Shown here: positions 1 to 7,625 of the stretch, piece by piece
Position numbering within the stretch: the stretch's first letter is position 1
How the letters are laid out: the number at the start of each line of letters is the position of its first letter
Assembly (NCBI GenBank): GCA_964581355.1
Contig: CAZOOA010000031.1
Location: forward strand, 1 to 32,301
Source of the DNA: CAZOOA01 sp964581355
GTDB lineage: Bacteria > Bacillota > Dethiobacteria > DTU022 > UBA8154
Direction: 5' to 3'
Length of the DNA stretch: 32,301 nt
Program-made: the position numbers and the translations under genes
The notes under the pieces: model-generated
Seen by the model: only the letters and a program-made list of their open reading frames with translations
Databases searched by the model: none
What the model was told of the DNA's origin: nothing

Positions 1-355
1 TTGTTGGTTAAAGTACAGAAATGTGCAGATATTTCTAAGCAGCTTGAAACCTCCTTAAAGGAAGCACATTTTCGAGCCAATTCAATCCTTCTGTCTATTG
101 GAATATTCCACATCGTGCAGGAAAATCCTCTTTGAGAAAGGATTAACTTACGATCAAATGCCACGAGTTCTTCCGTAGCTTCCGAAAAACCAGTTCATGA
201 CGAAAAACCCTGTTTCGGTGCCATCCTGCAGCAGCGGGATAGAGTGATGGACTTCTAGTTTGGGCCTCGCCAGAAAAATCTTCTCCCATGAAGAACCTGT
301 TTCGGCTTTTCGGAGCTGCAGCCGTTCCGACGAAAAGGTGATCAAGAGTTAATAA
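1..355. other. Stretch without a recognisable gene
   Basis: I see no convincing gene here. A + strand frame is open from base 1 to a TGA at 133-135 and could be the tail of a gene from outside the window, but its 44 codons match nothing I know. The stretch holds small inverted repeats (for example GGAATATTCC near 100-109, and AATCC...GGATT at about 124-144) and an imperfect direct repeat listed separately. It may be an intergenic region with decayed repeats. Confidence 0.4.
196..305. repeat. Imperfect direct repeat pair
   Basis: Two similar segments lie at 196-218 and 287-305. Both begin CATGA, continue with a GAA-rich part and end in the identical ten bases CCTGTTTCGG. The copies start 91 bases apart and differ by a short indel. 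No open frame explains them. They may be remains of a short dispersed repeat. Confidence 0.4.
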
Positions 356-383
356 GCGGGAGATACACCGCTGTATCTCCCGC
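356..383 (-). terminator. Rho-independent terminator of the spore protein gene
   Basis: A perfect 12-bp stem (GCGGGAGATACA at 356-367, TGTATCTCCCGC at 372-383) closes a 4-base loop. Read on the - strand it lies 9 bases beyond the spore protein stop codon and is followed by a T-rich but interrupted tract (TTATTAACTCTT). Confidence 0.8.
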
Positions 384-392
384 CGGCCACCA

Positions 393-575
393 TTATTTTT
401 CTGCTGAGACTGTCCTTTCCGCCCTTTCAATCGCCTTGGTAACCAGGTTGCCGCAGTTCCTCGAGGTGACTTCACCAAAGCCTTCAAGTTGAACAATATC
501 GCCAACGCCCAGTTCTTTGGCCAGCTCAACCTTTAAAGCTTCAGACATGACGCCTTTACGCCGCCCACGAGACAT
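393..575 (-). CDS. Small acid-soluble spore protein, alpha/beta type (SspF-like)
   Basis: This 60-residue protein matches the alpha/beta SASP family, which coats and protects DNA in the dormant spore and is degraded at germination. The recognisable parts are the GRRKGVMSEALK start, KVELAKELGV around the position where the germination protease cuts family members, and the conserved core GFGEVTSRNCGNLVTKAI. It resembles the SspF/short minor class more than the abundant major SASPs. I chose the ATG at 575 because AAGGAG (585-590) lies 9 bases upstream; an in-frame ATG at 584 directly abuts that ribosome binding site. The gene stands alone, with a strong terminator behind it and a possible forespore promoter in front. 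It is direct evidence that the organism forms endospores. Confidence 0.93.
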   Translation of the reverse strand: MSRGRRKGVMSEALKVELAKELGVGDIVQLEGFGEVTSRNCGNLVTKAIERAERTVSAEK

Positions 576-615
576 AGACCTCATCTCCTTATGCAGTTTT
601 AAACGGTGGCCTTTG

Positions 616-645
616 TATTTTGCTCATCATCCCATATAATATAGC
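616..645 (-). promoter_or_regulatory. Possible forespore (sigma-G/F-like) promoter for the spore protein gene
   Basis: On the - strand GCTATA (640-645) and CAAAATA (616-622) are separated by 17 bases. The second element matches the sigma-G -10 pattern CATnnTA at six of the seven defined-or-free positions. SASP genes are normally read by sigma-G, so position and spacing fit, but the -35 match is weak. Confidence 0.3.
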
Positions 646-702
646 TGTAAATATTCAACCAAAAAACCTGGTGCCGCAAAAATAGGAGTGAATTCCCCGG
701 TA

Positions 703-731
703 TTGTTTTTTGCCAATTTTTTTTTTATAAT
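703..731 (+). promoter_or_regulatory. Sigma-A type promoter of the PflX-like gene
   Basis: TTGTTT (703-708) and a consensus TATAAT (726-731) are separated by 17 bases. Transcription would start near 738, giving a leader of about 60 bases. Confidence 0.65.
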
Positions 732-758
732 GAAGCCAAGTTGAGATTTAATCTGTTA

Positions 759-800
759 AAAGGAGGATAGCTCGACCTCGAAAGGTCGGGTTTAACAACA
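759..800 (+). promoter_or_regulatory. Ribosome binding site separated from the start codon by a hairpin
   Basis: A strong AAAGGAGG (759-766) lies 34 bases before the ATG at 801, far beyond normal spacing. Between them is a perfect hairpin, CGACCT (773-778) and AGGTCG (783-788), with a CGAA loop. Folding shortens the effective distance to about 18 bases. The CCTC at 776-779 could alternatively pair with GAGG at 763-766 and hide the ribosome binding site. No in-frame start codon lies closer to the site. A weaker AAAGGT at 781-786 is inside the stem. Confidence 0.5.
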
Positions 801-1703
801 ATGAGTTTTATCCCAGCGTACCTGAACCTGTCGGACAAAGAGTTAAAAAACAGGGCCAGACAAGCCCGGGAGATCCTGGCTTCCTGTACCTTGTGCCCCT
901 GGGAATGCCAGGTGAACCGGTTGGAAGGGGAAACGGGGCACTGCAGAGCCCCGGCTGAAGCCGTTATTTCCAGCTACAATGCCCACTTTGGAGAAGAACC
1001 TGAGCTGGTCGGTTTTTATGGATCGGGGACGATATTTTTTACCCACTGCAACCTGGACTGCATATTCTGCCAGAACTGGGAAATCAGCCAGGAGGGTTCG
1101 GGGCGCCCGGTAAATGTGGACCAGCTGGCCCGGGTGATGCTTTCCTTGCAGGCCAACAACTGCCATAATATCAACCTGGTTACCCCCACGCCCCATATCG
1201 CTGCAATTTTGGAGGCGCTGACCCTGGCCGTGGACGGAGGCCTCGCCCTTCCCCTGGTCTATAACTGTGGTGGTTACGAATCGATCGAGACACTCAAGCT
1301 GCTGGAGGGCATCATCGATATCTATATGCCCGACTTTAAATACTGGGACCCTGAAGCAGCCCAAAAACACTCGGGCCCGCCGGACTACCCGGAAAAAGCC
1401 CGGGCCGCCTTGAAGGAAATGCAAAACCAGGTGGGTGACCTGGACACAGACCATAACGGCATTGCCAAAAGCGGGGTGATTGTCCGACACCTGGTTTTAC
1501 CGGATAACCTGGCCGGAAGCGATCAGGTAGTCGATTTCCTTACCCGGGAAATATCGCCCCGTTGTGCCGTCAATATCATGCGGCAATATTTTCCCGCCTA
1601 TAAAGCCAGGGAGTATCCACCCCTGGATCGACCCCTGAAAAGCGTGGAATACTTTGTAGCCAGAAAAAAAGCAGCCGACGCCGGGCTGCGAATTTTGAAG
1701 TAA
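801..1703 (+). CDS. PflX-like radical SAM protein (pyruvate formate-lyase activating enzyme-related)
   Basis: This 300-residue protein belongs to the radical SAM superfamily, in the group called PflX or PflA-related (COG1313). The motif CNLDCIFC at residues 83-90 supplies the three cysteines for the 4Fe-4S cluster that cleaves S-adenosylmethionine. A second cysteine group, C29, C32, C36 and C48, precedes it and is typical of this subfamily. Later landmarks are YNCGGYES and DIYMPDFKYW, then a C-terminal region with MRQYFPAYKA. The substrate is unknown; the family is named by resemblance to glycyl-radical enzyme activases, but no glycyl-radical enzyme gene is visible nearby. It is the only convincing + strand gene and converges on the chemoreceptor gene across the scaffold gap. 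Its leader has an unusual ribosome binding site arrangement. Confidence 0.88.
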   Translation: MSFIPAYLNLSDKELKNRARQAREILASCTLCPWECQVNRLEGETGHCRAPAEAVISSYNAHFGEEPELVGFYGSGTIFFTHCNLDCIFCQNWEISQEGSGRPVNVDQLARVMLSLQANNCHNINLVTPTPHIAAILEALTLAVDGGLALPLVYNCGGYESIETLKLLEGIIDIYMPDFKYWDPEAAQKHSGPPDYPEKARAALKEMQNQVGDLDTDHNGIAKSGVIVRHLVLPDNLAGSDQVVDFLTREISPRCAVNIMRQYFPAYKAREYPPLDRPLKSVEYFVARKKAADAGLRILK

Positions 1704-1706
1704 ACA

Positions 1707-1806
1707 NNNNNNNNNNNNNNNNNNNNNNNNNNNNNNNNNNNNNNNNNNNNNNNNNNNNNNNNNNNNNNNNNNNNNNNNNNNNNNNNNNNNNNNNNNNNNN
1801 NNNNNN
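1707..1806. other. Scaffold gap of 100 N
   Basis: Exactly 100 undetermined bases, the usual placeholder for a gap of unknown length. The true gap must hold the missing end of the chemoreceptor gene and the 3' flank of the PflX-like gene. Confidence 0.98.
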
Positions 1807-3641
1807 GCCGACTGGTCCTGGGCCCCGCCGGCAATTTGATTAATATAATTGCTGAGCTCCAGGACAGAGTTTAAAATCCGGTCCAGCTCCTGCTCCACAG
1901 AACGGGCTTTTTCATCTCCTTTGACCACAACTTCGGATACACCCTCCATCTTTTCCACGGCACCGGTAATCCGTTCTTGAATACCGGAGATCAGAGTATC
2001 CACCTCTCCGGCAGCCTGTTCACTCTGTTCGGCCAGCTTGCGGACTTCGTCGGCAACGACGGCAAAGCCTCTTCCCTGCTCTCCGGCCCTGGCTGCTTCA
2101 ATCGCAGCATTCAGCGCCAGAAGGTCGGTCTGGCCGGCGATATCAGTAATTGACTTGATAATCACCGTTATTTTCTGGGAGAATTCGTTTAACTCCTGGA
2201 TGGAACTGCTGATATCTTTAACCGCTGAGTCGATTTCTTCCATGGACCCCACGGCTTCCTTTACTGCGCTGACACCCTCCCGGGCTGCGTTTTCACTTTC
2301 TTTCCCCTGTTCTGCTGCCTGCTCAGAGTTTTGGGCAATCTCCTGGGCACTGCGGGCCACATTATCATTGGCTGTTGTGGCAATGTCCTCCATGGCCGCA
2401 TTGCTCTGCTGCACGGCTGATGTCAAATCACCCGCTGAAGCAGTTACTTTTTCTGACATGTCTTTCACCGTTTCCACCATTTCCCGGAGTCCCTGCAGCA
2501 TGGAGTTGAATCCGCTACCGATCTGACCCAGTTCATCACTGCGGGAAATGGATATGTCCTGGTTCAGGTGACCGTCTTCCACTTCCTTCATCCCCTCCGT
2601 GATATTCCGCAGGGGACGGGTCACACTCTCGCAAAACTTAAACGCTACACCCAGCGCCACTACCGCGCTGATGGCCCCGATAAGCAAAAAGCGGTTGCGG
2701 TTGGCATTGCTGATGGCCACAAAAGGGGCTTCGGAGATGCCTGTATAAATCATCCCCACCGTTTCTTCTTCAATGCTGACCAGGGGCTGGTATGCTGTAA
2801 TAAAGTATTCATCGACAACCAGGGCGCGACCAGAAAAATCCTGACCTTCCTCCAGGACCGTCCGGGTAACATCTTCTGCTGCCCGTGTCCCCACAGCACG
2901 CTCTTCTTCATTAAGCATGACATTGGTAGCAACACGCAGGTCTTCAAAAAAGATGGTACAGGTCACTTCCAGGGTCTCGCCGATCTCATCGACAAATTCG
3001 TAATTATGATTTAACAGTTCGCCGCCTACCAGGACACCTGCAACCCGGCCCAGTTGGTCGCGAACCGGGGCCATGCTGACAATGGCCAGGGCACGTTCTT
3101 CCCGGCCGGCTTCGCCCTCCGTTTCGGCATCCAGTTCCACGGCTGCCTGTTCAGTCAATCCTTCCTGGCGGACAAACTCTTCCTCTAGAATAACAATGCC
3201 GGAAACCCTGTTGCCTCGCTGCACCTCGTCCATGCCAGGCAATTCAAAGCTTGCACCTGTCTCCACCTCGCCGGTATTAGACTGGGCCAGCACCTGGCCA
3301 CTAGAATCCAAAACCGTCAGAAAATCCAGGTCAAAGCGCAGGCGGTCGCTGTTTATGACTGTCACAGCCTGCTCAAAGTCTCGCTCATCAACGGCGGCAA
3401 CAAGGCCTTCATTTTCCGAAGCAAAACTAAGATGCGTCTCACGTTCCCCTACCTGCCTCTGCAGGGTCTCCTGTGCTGACTCTACATCTCTTTGTACCGT
3501 TATCCGTGCCTGCTCGCTGATATTATCCTCGATTGAACGGACCGCAAGAAATCCTGCGATGAAAAGCGGTACAAGGGTGAGGGTAATCAAAATAGCCAGT
3601 AATTTAAATTTGAGTCCTGTTCGAAATTTTTCCAACAACAT
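1807..3641 (-). CDS. Methyl-accepting chemotaxis protein, 3' end lost in the gap
   Basis: The visible 611 residues form a classical transmembrane chemoreceptor. A first membrane helix lies at about 12-34, followed by a periplasm-side sensing region of about 280 residues that looks like a Cache-type domain (YFITAYQPL and EEETVGMIYTG near its end). A second membrane helix lies at about 315-335, a HAMP domain at about 336-390, and then the signalling coiled coil with its hairpin tip around 505-540 (AAIEAARAGEQGRGFAVVAD). This tip contacts CheA and CheW. The descending coiled-coil arm is cut by the N run; by symmetry with the ascending arm at least some 45 more residues are expected. The ATG at 3641 follows AAGGAGGAG by 10 bases. 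The gene has its own promoter and is separate from the che cluster. The ligand cannot be told. Confidence 0.95.
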
Positions 3642-3721
3642 GTAGCATTTACTCCTCCTTCCTTTGTTTTAAAAGTTTATGTAATTAAACGCCCAAAAGC
3701 TGCCAATTCTTTGTTTTACAA

Positions 3722-3739
3722 TTTAGAATTCATTCTAAA
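3722..3739. promoter_or_regulatory. Palindromic operator candidate at the chemoreceptor promoter
   Basis: TTTAGAATTCATTCTAAA is a perfect 8-2-8 inverted repeat. It begins about where transcription from the neighbouring promoter should start, a position suited to a repressor. It recalls Fur/PerR-type sites but the spacing differs from the usual 7-1-7 arrangement, so I do not name a regulator. Confidence 0.45.
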
Positions 3740-3744
3740 AACTT

Positions 3745-3773
3745 ATTATATTACATTTTCCATAATGGGGCAA
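3745..3773 (-). promoter_or_regulatory. Sigma-A type promoter of the chemoreceptor gene
   Basis: On the - strand TTGCCC (3768-3773) and a consensus TATAAT (3745-3750) are separated by 17 bases. It lies about 100 bases upstream of the start codon. No sigma-28 motif is visible here, although chemoreceptor genes often use that factor. Confidence 0.65.
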
Positions 3774-3780
3774 GCTAACC

Positions 3781-3823
3781 AAAAAATAAAAACAGGGCAT
3801 TTAGAACTGTTCTAAACACCCTG
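3781..3823 (-). terminator. Rho-independent terminator behind the aminotransferase gene
   Basis: The stem is CAGGG...CCCTG (3793-3797 with 3819-3823) continued by TTTAGAA...TTCTAAA (3800-3806 with 3810-3816) and a small internal mismatch. On the - strand it runs into TTTTTATTTTTT (3781-3792). Confidence 0.85.
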
Positions 3824-3934
3824 CTTTACCCGGATGAGATTGCTCGACACATTTCGCAGGATAACAACCGCCAATGTCTTTTTTCAGCGAAAACGCTTGA
3901 AAACAGCTTATTTGCGTCATCATTATTGCCTGGT

Positions 3935-5215
3935 TTAATTGCTGGCTACCTTGGTCAGAGATGGGCTGCCTTGCTGCCCGGTGCGGGTTTCTACAAGTTC
4001 CTTTTTGCCCATTACTTGCTGTAACACCTGGCCCAGGCGATAGACTCCTTCTTCTATTTCTTCCGTGGAAGCTTCACTGAAGGAGAAGCGGGCCGTATTT
4101 TTCCCGGTACCATTGGTGAAGAAACCGCCACCGTCCACAAAAGCCACTTTTTGCTGCTCCAGGCATTTCAGCAGCACTTCCCTGGAGGACATGTTGGTCG
4201 GGAAGGTGACCCAGATAAAGAATCCTCCGTCGGGGACCGTCCAGCTGATACCGGCAGGGAAATGTTGTTCCATGGAAGAAAGCATCAGGTCCCGCTTGGG
4301 ATTGTAGTAGGACACCAATTCCTGGACATGGTTGTCAATATACCCGGTTTCACAGAAATGCAGGACCAGCCGCTGCCCCATGGTGTTGGAACATAAATCC
4401 GTTGCCTGCTTGGCAGCAATCAGTTTTTCTACCAGGTGGCGGTCTGCTGCAATCCAGCCCACCCGAATGCCGGGAATGAAAGTTTTGGAAAAGGACCCCA
4501 GGTATATGACTCGCCCTTCGGTATCCAGGGATTTAATGCTAGGGATAAATTCGCCCCGGTAACGAAGCTCTCCGTAGGGGTTATCTTCAATAATAATGAA
4601 ATCAAAGCGATCTGCCAGCTGGAGCAGGTGCTTTCTTCTTTCCAGGGACATGGTTACACCCGTGGGGTTTTGGAAGTTGGGCACTACATAAACCAGCTTT
4701 ACCTTTTTGCCTTCATGGCTGAACTGCTTTAACTTTTGTTCCAGCACATGGGTGCAGAGGCCCTGCTCGTCAATGGATACCGGGATAATGTCTCCCTGGT
4801 AGTTGTTAATTGCCCCCAGCCCTCCAACATAGCCGGGTTCTTCCGCGATCACCAGGTCATGGGGGTTGAGCAGGATCTTGCTAATCAAGTCCAATCCTTG
4901 CTGGGAACCATTGGTAATCAGGATGTTTTCTTCTGAAGTGATAGCACCTTCCCGGGTCATTTTTTGAGCCAGGTAAAGACGCAGGCGGTGATTTCCTTCC
5001 GTAGGCCCGTACTGCAGCACAGATGTACCCTCCTGCAGCACCAGTTCACTTAAAACATGGGCAATCCTTTCCTGGGGAAAACAATCGGGACTGGGGAACC
5101 CACCCGCAAAGGAGATCACATCAGGACGTTCTGTGAGTTTGAAGAATTCTCTGATTCCGGACCCTTTCATGCAGCTGGTCCGTTCGGCATAAAGCATTTC
5201 CCATGACATTGGCAT
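3935..5215 (-). CDS. PLP-dependent aminotransferase, class I/II (2-aminoadipate/multi-substrate type)
   Basis: This 426-residue enzyme is a fold-type I aminotransferase, which moves an amino group between an amino acid and a 2-oxo acid using pyridoxal phosphate. The lysine that binds the cofactor is K244 in SFSKTFIPGIRVGW. Other landmarks are FQNPTG (181-186), the cofactor-contacting D211 and Y214 in IIIEDNPYGELRY, and the arginine in ARFSFSE near the end. The sequence resembles the 2-aminoadipate/aromatic (LysN-like) group, which has broad specificity, so the substrate is uncertain. I chose the ATG at 5215 because GGGAGG lies 10 bases upstream; a longer reading starts with an unsupported TTG at 5248. 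A T-box in the leader shows control by the charging state of one tRNA; the best specifier is alanine, which would suit an alanine-forming transaminase. A terminator follows the gene, so it is monocistronic. Confidence 0.9.
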   Translation of the reverse strand: MPMSWEMLYAERTSCMKGSGIREFFKLTERPDVISFAGGFPSPDCFPQERIAHVLSELVLQEGTSVLQYGPTEGNHRLRLYLAQKMTREGAITSEENILITNGSQQGLDLISKILLNPHDLVIAEEPGYVGGLGAINNYQGDIIPVSIDEQGLCTHVLEQKLKQFSHEGKKVKLVYVVPNFQNPTGVTMSLERRKHLLQLADRFDFIIIEDNPYGELRYRGEFIPSIKSLDTEGRVIYLGSFSKTFIPGIRVGWIAADRHLVEKLIAAKQATDLCSNTMGQRLVLHFCETGYIDNHVQELVSYYNPKRDLMLSSMEQHFPAGISWTVPDGGFFIWVTFPTNMSSREVLLKCLEQQKVAFVDGGGFFTNGTGKNTARFSFSEASTEEIEEGVYRLGQVLQQVMGKKELVETRTGQQGSPSLTKVASN

Positions 5216-5271
5216 TTCTAAACAACCTCCCTGTGGAAAATCAAACAAGAATACTCGATGATGTGCGAAAC

Positions 5272-5554
5272 AAAAAATCCCGTCTCTGGACAGAGACGGG
5301 TTAATCCCGCGGTACCACTCTGGTTACTATCTTTCTGGTTCAAAGATAGTCCCTTAAGCTCAGCGCTTTAAGATAACGGCTTTCACCGGCGAGACCTACC
5401 AGCACGTATGCCTTCAGCCCACAACTCCGGGGCGGCTTATGACCTGAACAGTAACCCGGCGACCCTTTCAGCGGATCAGGTCCCTCTCTGTTGAGTGTCT
5501 TCAGGCTTTGTTCCCCTTCATCGAATTTCCATGTTATTTCCTGTTAAAAACTTG
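5272..5554 (-). promoter_or_regulatory. T-box riboswitch in the aminotransferase leader
   Basis: Read on the - strand the leader shows stem I with AGAGAG and GCTGAAAG motifs (about 5470-5500), a perfect stem III (ACTATCTTT and AAAGATAGT, about 5328-5353), the T-box core AGAGTGGTACCGCG (about 5308-5321), and a terminator hairpin CCCGTCTCTG/CAGAGACGGG (5279-5300) running into six T. Helices GGGG/CCCC (5513-5516 with 5429-5432) and CCTGAA/TTCAGG (5500-5505 with 5443-5448) enclose an internal loop whose 3' side is TCATAAGCCG. Placed as in glyQS, the specifier is GCC (5434-5436), alanine, followed by a purine. The acceptor-binding bulge is TGGT, which fits a tRNA with A73, as tRNA-Ala has. The T-box itself is certain; the specifier is my fold by eye. 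Confidence 0.9.
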
Positions 5555-5560
5555 ATGTTA

Positions 5561-5589
5561 ATTATAACAGATTGCTTATGTCCCTGCAA
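5561..5589 (-). promoter_or_regulatory. Sigma-A type promoter of the T-box leader
   Basis: TTGCAG (5584-5589) and a consensus TATAAT (5561-5566) lie 17 bases apart on the - strand. The -35 element is only 9 bases beyond the cheR stop codon, and no strong terminator separates the two, so some readthrough from the che genes is possible. Confidence 0.65.
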
Positions 5590-5598
5590 GAGGAAAAG

Positions 5599-6387
5599 TC
5601 ACTTTTTTTTCACATAAATTGTGTTATAGCGTTTTTCCAGGTTATGCTTTTGGGGATCGCTGATATATTCAGCCGACCCGATGATATAGAAACCACCCGG
5701 CTCCAGGGACCGGGAAAAGAGGTCCAACAGGAAAAACTGGGTTTCCGGCTTAAAATAAATAAATACATTGCGGCACAAAATAACGTGGCAGTTGGATACC
5801 GGGGCATCAGAAAGCAGGTTATGCTTTTGATATGCAACCACCCGCTTGATCTCGGGTTTGATACAGTACTCGTCCCCATTTTGATCAAAGTAGCGCTGGA
5901 TGATATCTTCCTGGGTCTTGCCCAACTGTTTTTTGTTAAAACAACCTTTGTCGGCAAAGGACAAGGCCTTTTCATCAACATCTGTAGCCACCACTTTGAC
6001 CCGGTTCAAGGCTTTCAGGCGATCCATGATAATGGCCACCGTATACGGTTCAGCCCCGATGGAACAACCGGCGCTCCAGACTTTAATGGTACCCGATACT
6101 TTTTTCAACAGCTCAGGAAAAATCTCATCTTCCAGGCGGGAATAAACCTTGTCGTCCCGGAAAAACTCGGAAGTGTTAATGGTCAGGTAATTCATAAACC
6201 GGTCCAAAGCATCTTTATCGCTGGAAAGATAATCAAAAAAAACTTTAAAGTCCGGCTTGTTTTCCCGCTGCATCAACTGCCGGATCCGCCGTTCCATCTG
6301 CTTGTCCTTGTAACTTTCCAGGTCCAGGCCTGTCCGCTTGAAAAAGGCACTCTTAAAATCTTTGTATTCCCATTTACCTGTAGTCAA
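5599..6387 (-). CDS. cheR: Chemotaxis protein methyltransferase CheR
   Basis: CheR adds methyl groups from S-adenosylmethionine to glutamates of chemoreceptors, so that cells adapt to a steady stimulus. The 262-residue protein has the helical CheR N-terminal domain (about 1-70), the NTSEFFRD segment (71-78), the SAM-binding loop WSAGCSIGAEPYT (104-116), the acidic ATDVDE stretch (134-139) and the ILCRNVFIYF motif (203-212). No C-terminal receptor-tethering pentapeptide-binding extension beyond the usual domain is seen. The start is a TTG at 6387, with AAAGGAG 11 bases upstream; no ATG fits better. It is the last gene of the che operon, 57 bases after cheB, and works against CheB and with CheD and CheC. 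Confidence 0.96.
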   Translation of the reverse strand: MTTGKWEYKDFKSAFFKRTGLDLESYKDKQMERRIRQLMQRENKPDFKVFFDYLSSDKDALDRFMNYLTINTSEFFRDDKVYSRLEDEIFPELLKKVSGTIKVWSAGCSIGAEPYTVAIIMDRLKALNRVKVVATDVDEKALSFADKGCFNKKQLGKTQEDIIQRYFDQNGDEYCIKPEIKRVVAYQKHNLLSDAPVSNCHVILCRNVFIYFKPETQFFLLDLFSRSLEPGGFYIIGSAEYISDPQKHNLEKRYNTIYVKKK

Positions 6388-6444
6388 GACCTATCTCGCT
6401 CCTTTAAATATAGCGCTAACCACGAAAAAAAGCTGTTTCTGATC

Positions 6445-7569
6445 CTACCGGAGCAGCCTGGCTACAGTAGCCGCCACCTGGTTTAAGGGAACCACTTCAT
6501 CAGCCAATCCGCTTTTTATCACGGCCTGGGGCATGCTGGGGATAACAGCCGTTGAAGGCTCCTGGACTACCGTCTTGCCCCCCTTGCTGCGGATCCAGTT
6601 CATGCCTTCCGTCCCATCCCGCCCCATTCCGGTTAAAATAACTCCCATTGTTGCTGAGCCATAGTGTTCTGCTATAGATTTCATCATTACATCGGCCGAA
6701 GGGCGCACATGCTGCACGGGAGCGGAACTGTCCAGGGATAAGGAGTGATTGGAATTGACAATTAAGTGCAAACCTCCCCGGGCCAGGTAGGCACTTCCTT
6801 CCATGATCACATCGCCTTCGCTGGCTTCCTTTACCTTCAGAAAAGAAACCCGGTCCAACCGTTTGGCCAGGGATTCTGTAAAACCCGGGGGCATATGCTG
6901 GGTAATCAGGACAGCGGCAGGCAAATCGCCTGGCAGGCCCCGCAGCACTTCTTCCAGGGCCCTGGGCCCCCCTGTAGACGCACCGATAGCCACGATATGC
7001 CGTGCCTTTTGCCCTATCGAGGGAAGCTTATGAATGACAGGGGCAAAAGGTGCAGGTGAAACAGCAGATACAGTGGGTGTAGTTGATGCAGCAGGCCCCT
7101 TGCCGGTCCCGGCAGGCGGAGGAGGTGGTAATGCCGGACGGTTTTCCAGGTGAGCCCTGGCTGCAGCTTTTAACTTTTCTGGAAGCAGTCTTTTTATTTC
7201 TTCGGAACTTTCTCCCTTGAAAAGCGACGGTTTGGTTACAAAATCTACCGCGCCTGCGGATAAAGCTTCTATGGTAATTTCGCTGCCTTTCCTGGTAAGG
7301 CTGCTGACCATTACCACGGGCAGCGGGTTTTTCCCCATGATTTCTTTTAACGTGGACAACCCATCCAGCTTGGGCATCTCCACATCCATGGTAACAATAT
7401 CCGGTTTTAACAGCCGGATCTTTCGAAGGGCGTCTTCGCCGTTACGCGCAACACCTATAAGGTCGAACTCCCCACTTTTCTCCACGATATCGCTGATAAA
7501 TTTGCGCATAAATGCGGAATCATCGACAACCAGCACTTTCGGCTTTATTATTTCTTTATTCATCATCAT
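6445..7569 (-). CDS. cheB: Chemotaxis response regulator protein-glutamate methylesterase CheB
   Basis: CheB removes methyl groups from chemoreceptors when phosphorylated by CheA. The 374-residue protein has a receiver domain (about 10-125) with the acidic pair D16-D17, phosphoacceptor D62 and K113, then a proline-rich linker (about 145-185), then the esterase domain with the catalytic triad S198 (GASTGG), H225 (TQHMPPGF) and D318 (GMGRDG). All key residues are present. Three ATG codons stand in a row at the start (7569, 7566, 7563); the ribosome binding site AGGGAA abuts the first, so the third may be preferred, which changes only two residues. It sits between cheD and cheR. Confidence 0.97.
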   Translation of the reverse strand: MMMNKEIIKPKVLVVDDSAFMRKFISDIVEKSGEFDLIGVARNGEDALRKIRLLKPDIVTMDVEMPKLDGLSTLKEIMGKNPLPVVMVSSLTRKGSEITIEALSAGAVDFVTKPSLFKGESSEEIKRLLPEKLKAAARAHLENRPALPPPPPAGTGKGPAASTTPTVSAVSPAPFAPVIHKLPSIGQKARHIVAIGASTGGPRALEEVLRGLPGDLPAAVLITQHMPPGFTESLAKRLDRVSFLKVKEASEGDVIMEGSAYLARGGLHLIVNSNHSLSLDSSAPVQHVRPSADVMMKSIAEHYGSATMGVILTGMGRDGTEGMNWIRSKGGKTVVQEPSTAVIPSMPQAVIKSGLADEVVPLNQVAATVARLLR

Positions 7570-7602
7570 TTCCCTATTACTCTTTTCCCCGGGGAGTTTC
7601 AG

Positions 7603-7624
7603 TTTTTACGTCTTTTTTACGTCT
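7603..7624. repeat. Tandem 11-base repeat, two copies
   Basis: TTTTTACGTCT occurs twice without interruption (7603-7613, 7614-7624) between cheD and cheB. It is probably a slippage duplication; no function is suggested. Confidence 0.6.
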
Positions 7625-7625
7625 T

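Noticed and set aside
1..135. Frame open from base 1 with a TTG start
   Set aside because: Only 44 codons, no visible ribosome binding site inside the window and no known family. It may be the tail of a gene outside the window, but I cannot support it.
154..345. 63-codon - strand frame beyond the spore protein terminator
   Set aside because: No ribosome binding site or family. It runs across the imperfect direct repeats, which explain its repeated residues.
843..1490. Long antisense frame opposite the PflX-like gene
   Set aside because: It has no family resemblance and no ribosome binding site, and the + strand frame carries clear radical SAM motifs.
1497..1806. Reading the chemoreceptor frame through the N run into the PflX-like gene
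   Set aside because: The frame left of the gap is the antisense of the PflX-like gene and has no receptor resemblance. The continuation is an artefact of translating N.
3073..3645. Serine/arginine-rich + strand frame opposite the chemoreceptor
   Set aside because: Composition is typical of an antisense shadow of an acidic coding region. Similar frames opposite cheA, fliY and flhA were rejected for the same reason.
5572..6486. Long + strand frame opposite cheR
   Set aside because: It is the shadow of a clear CheR. No motif or ribosome binding site supports it.
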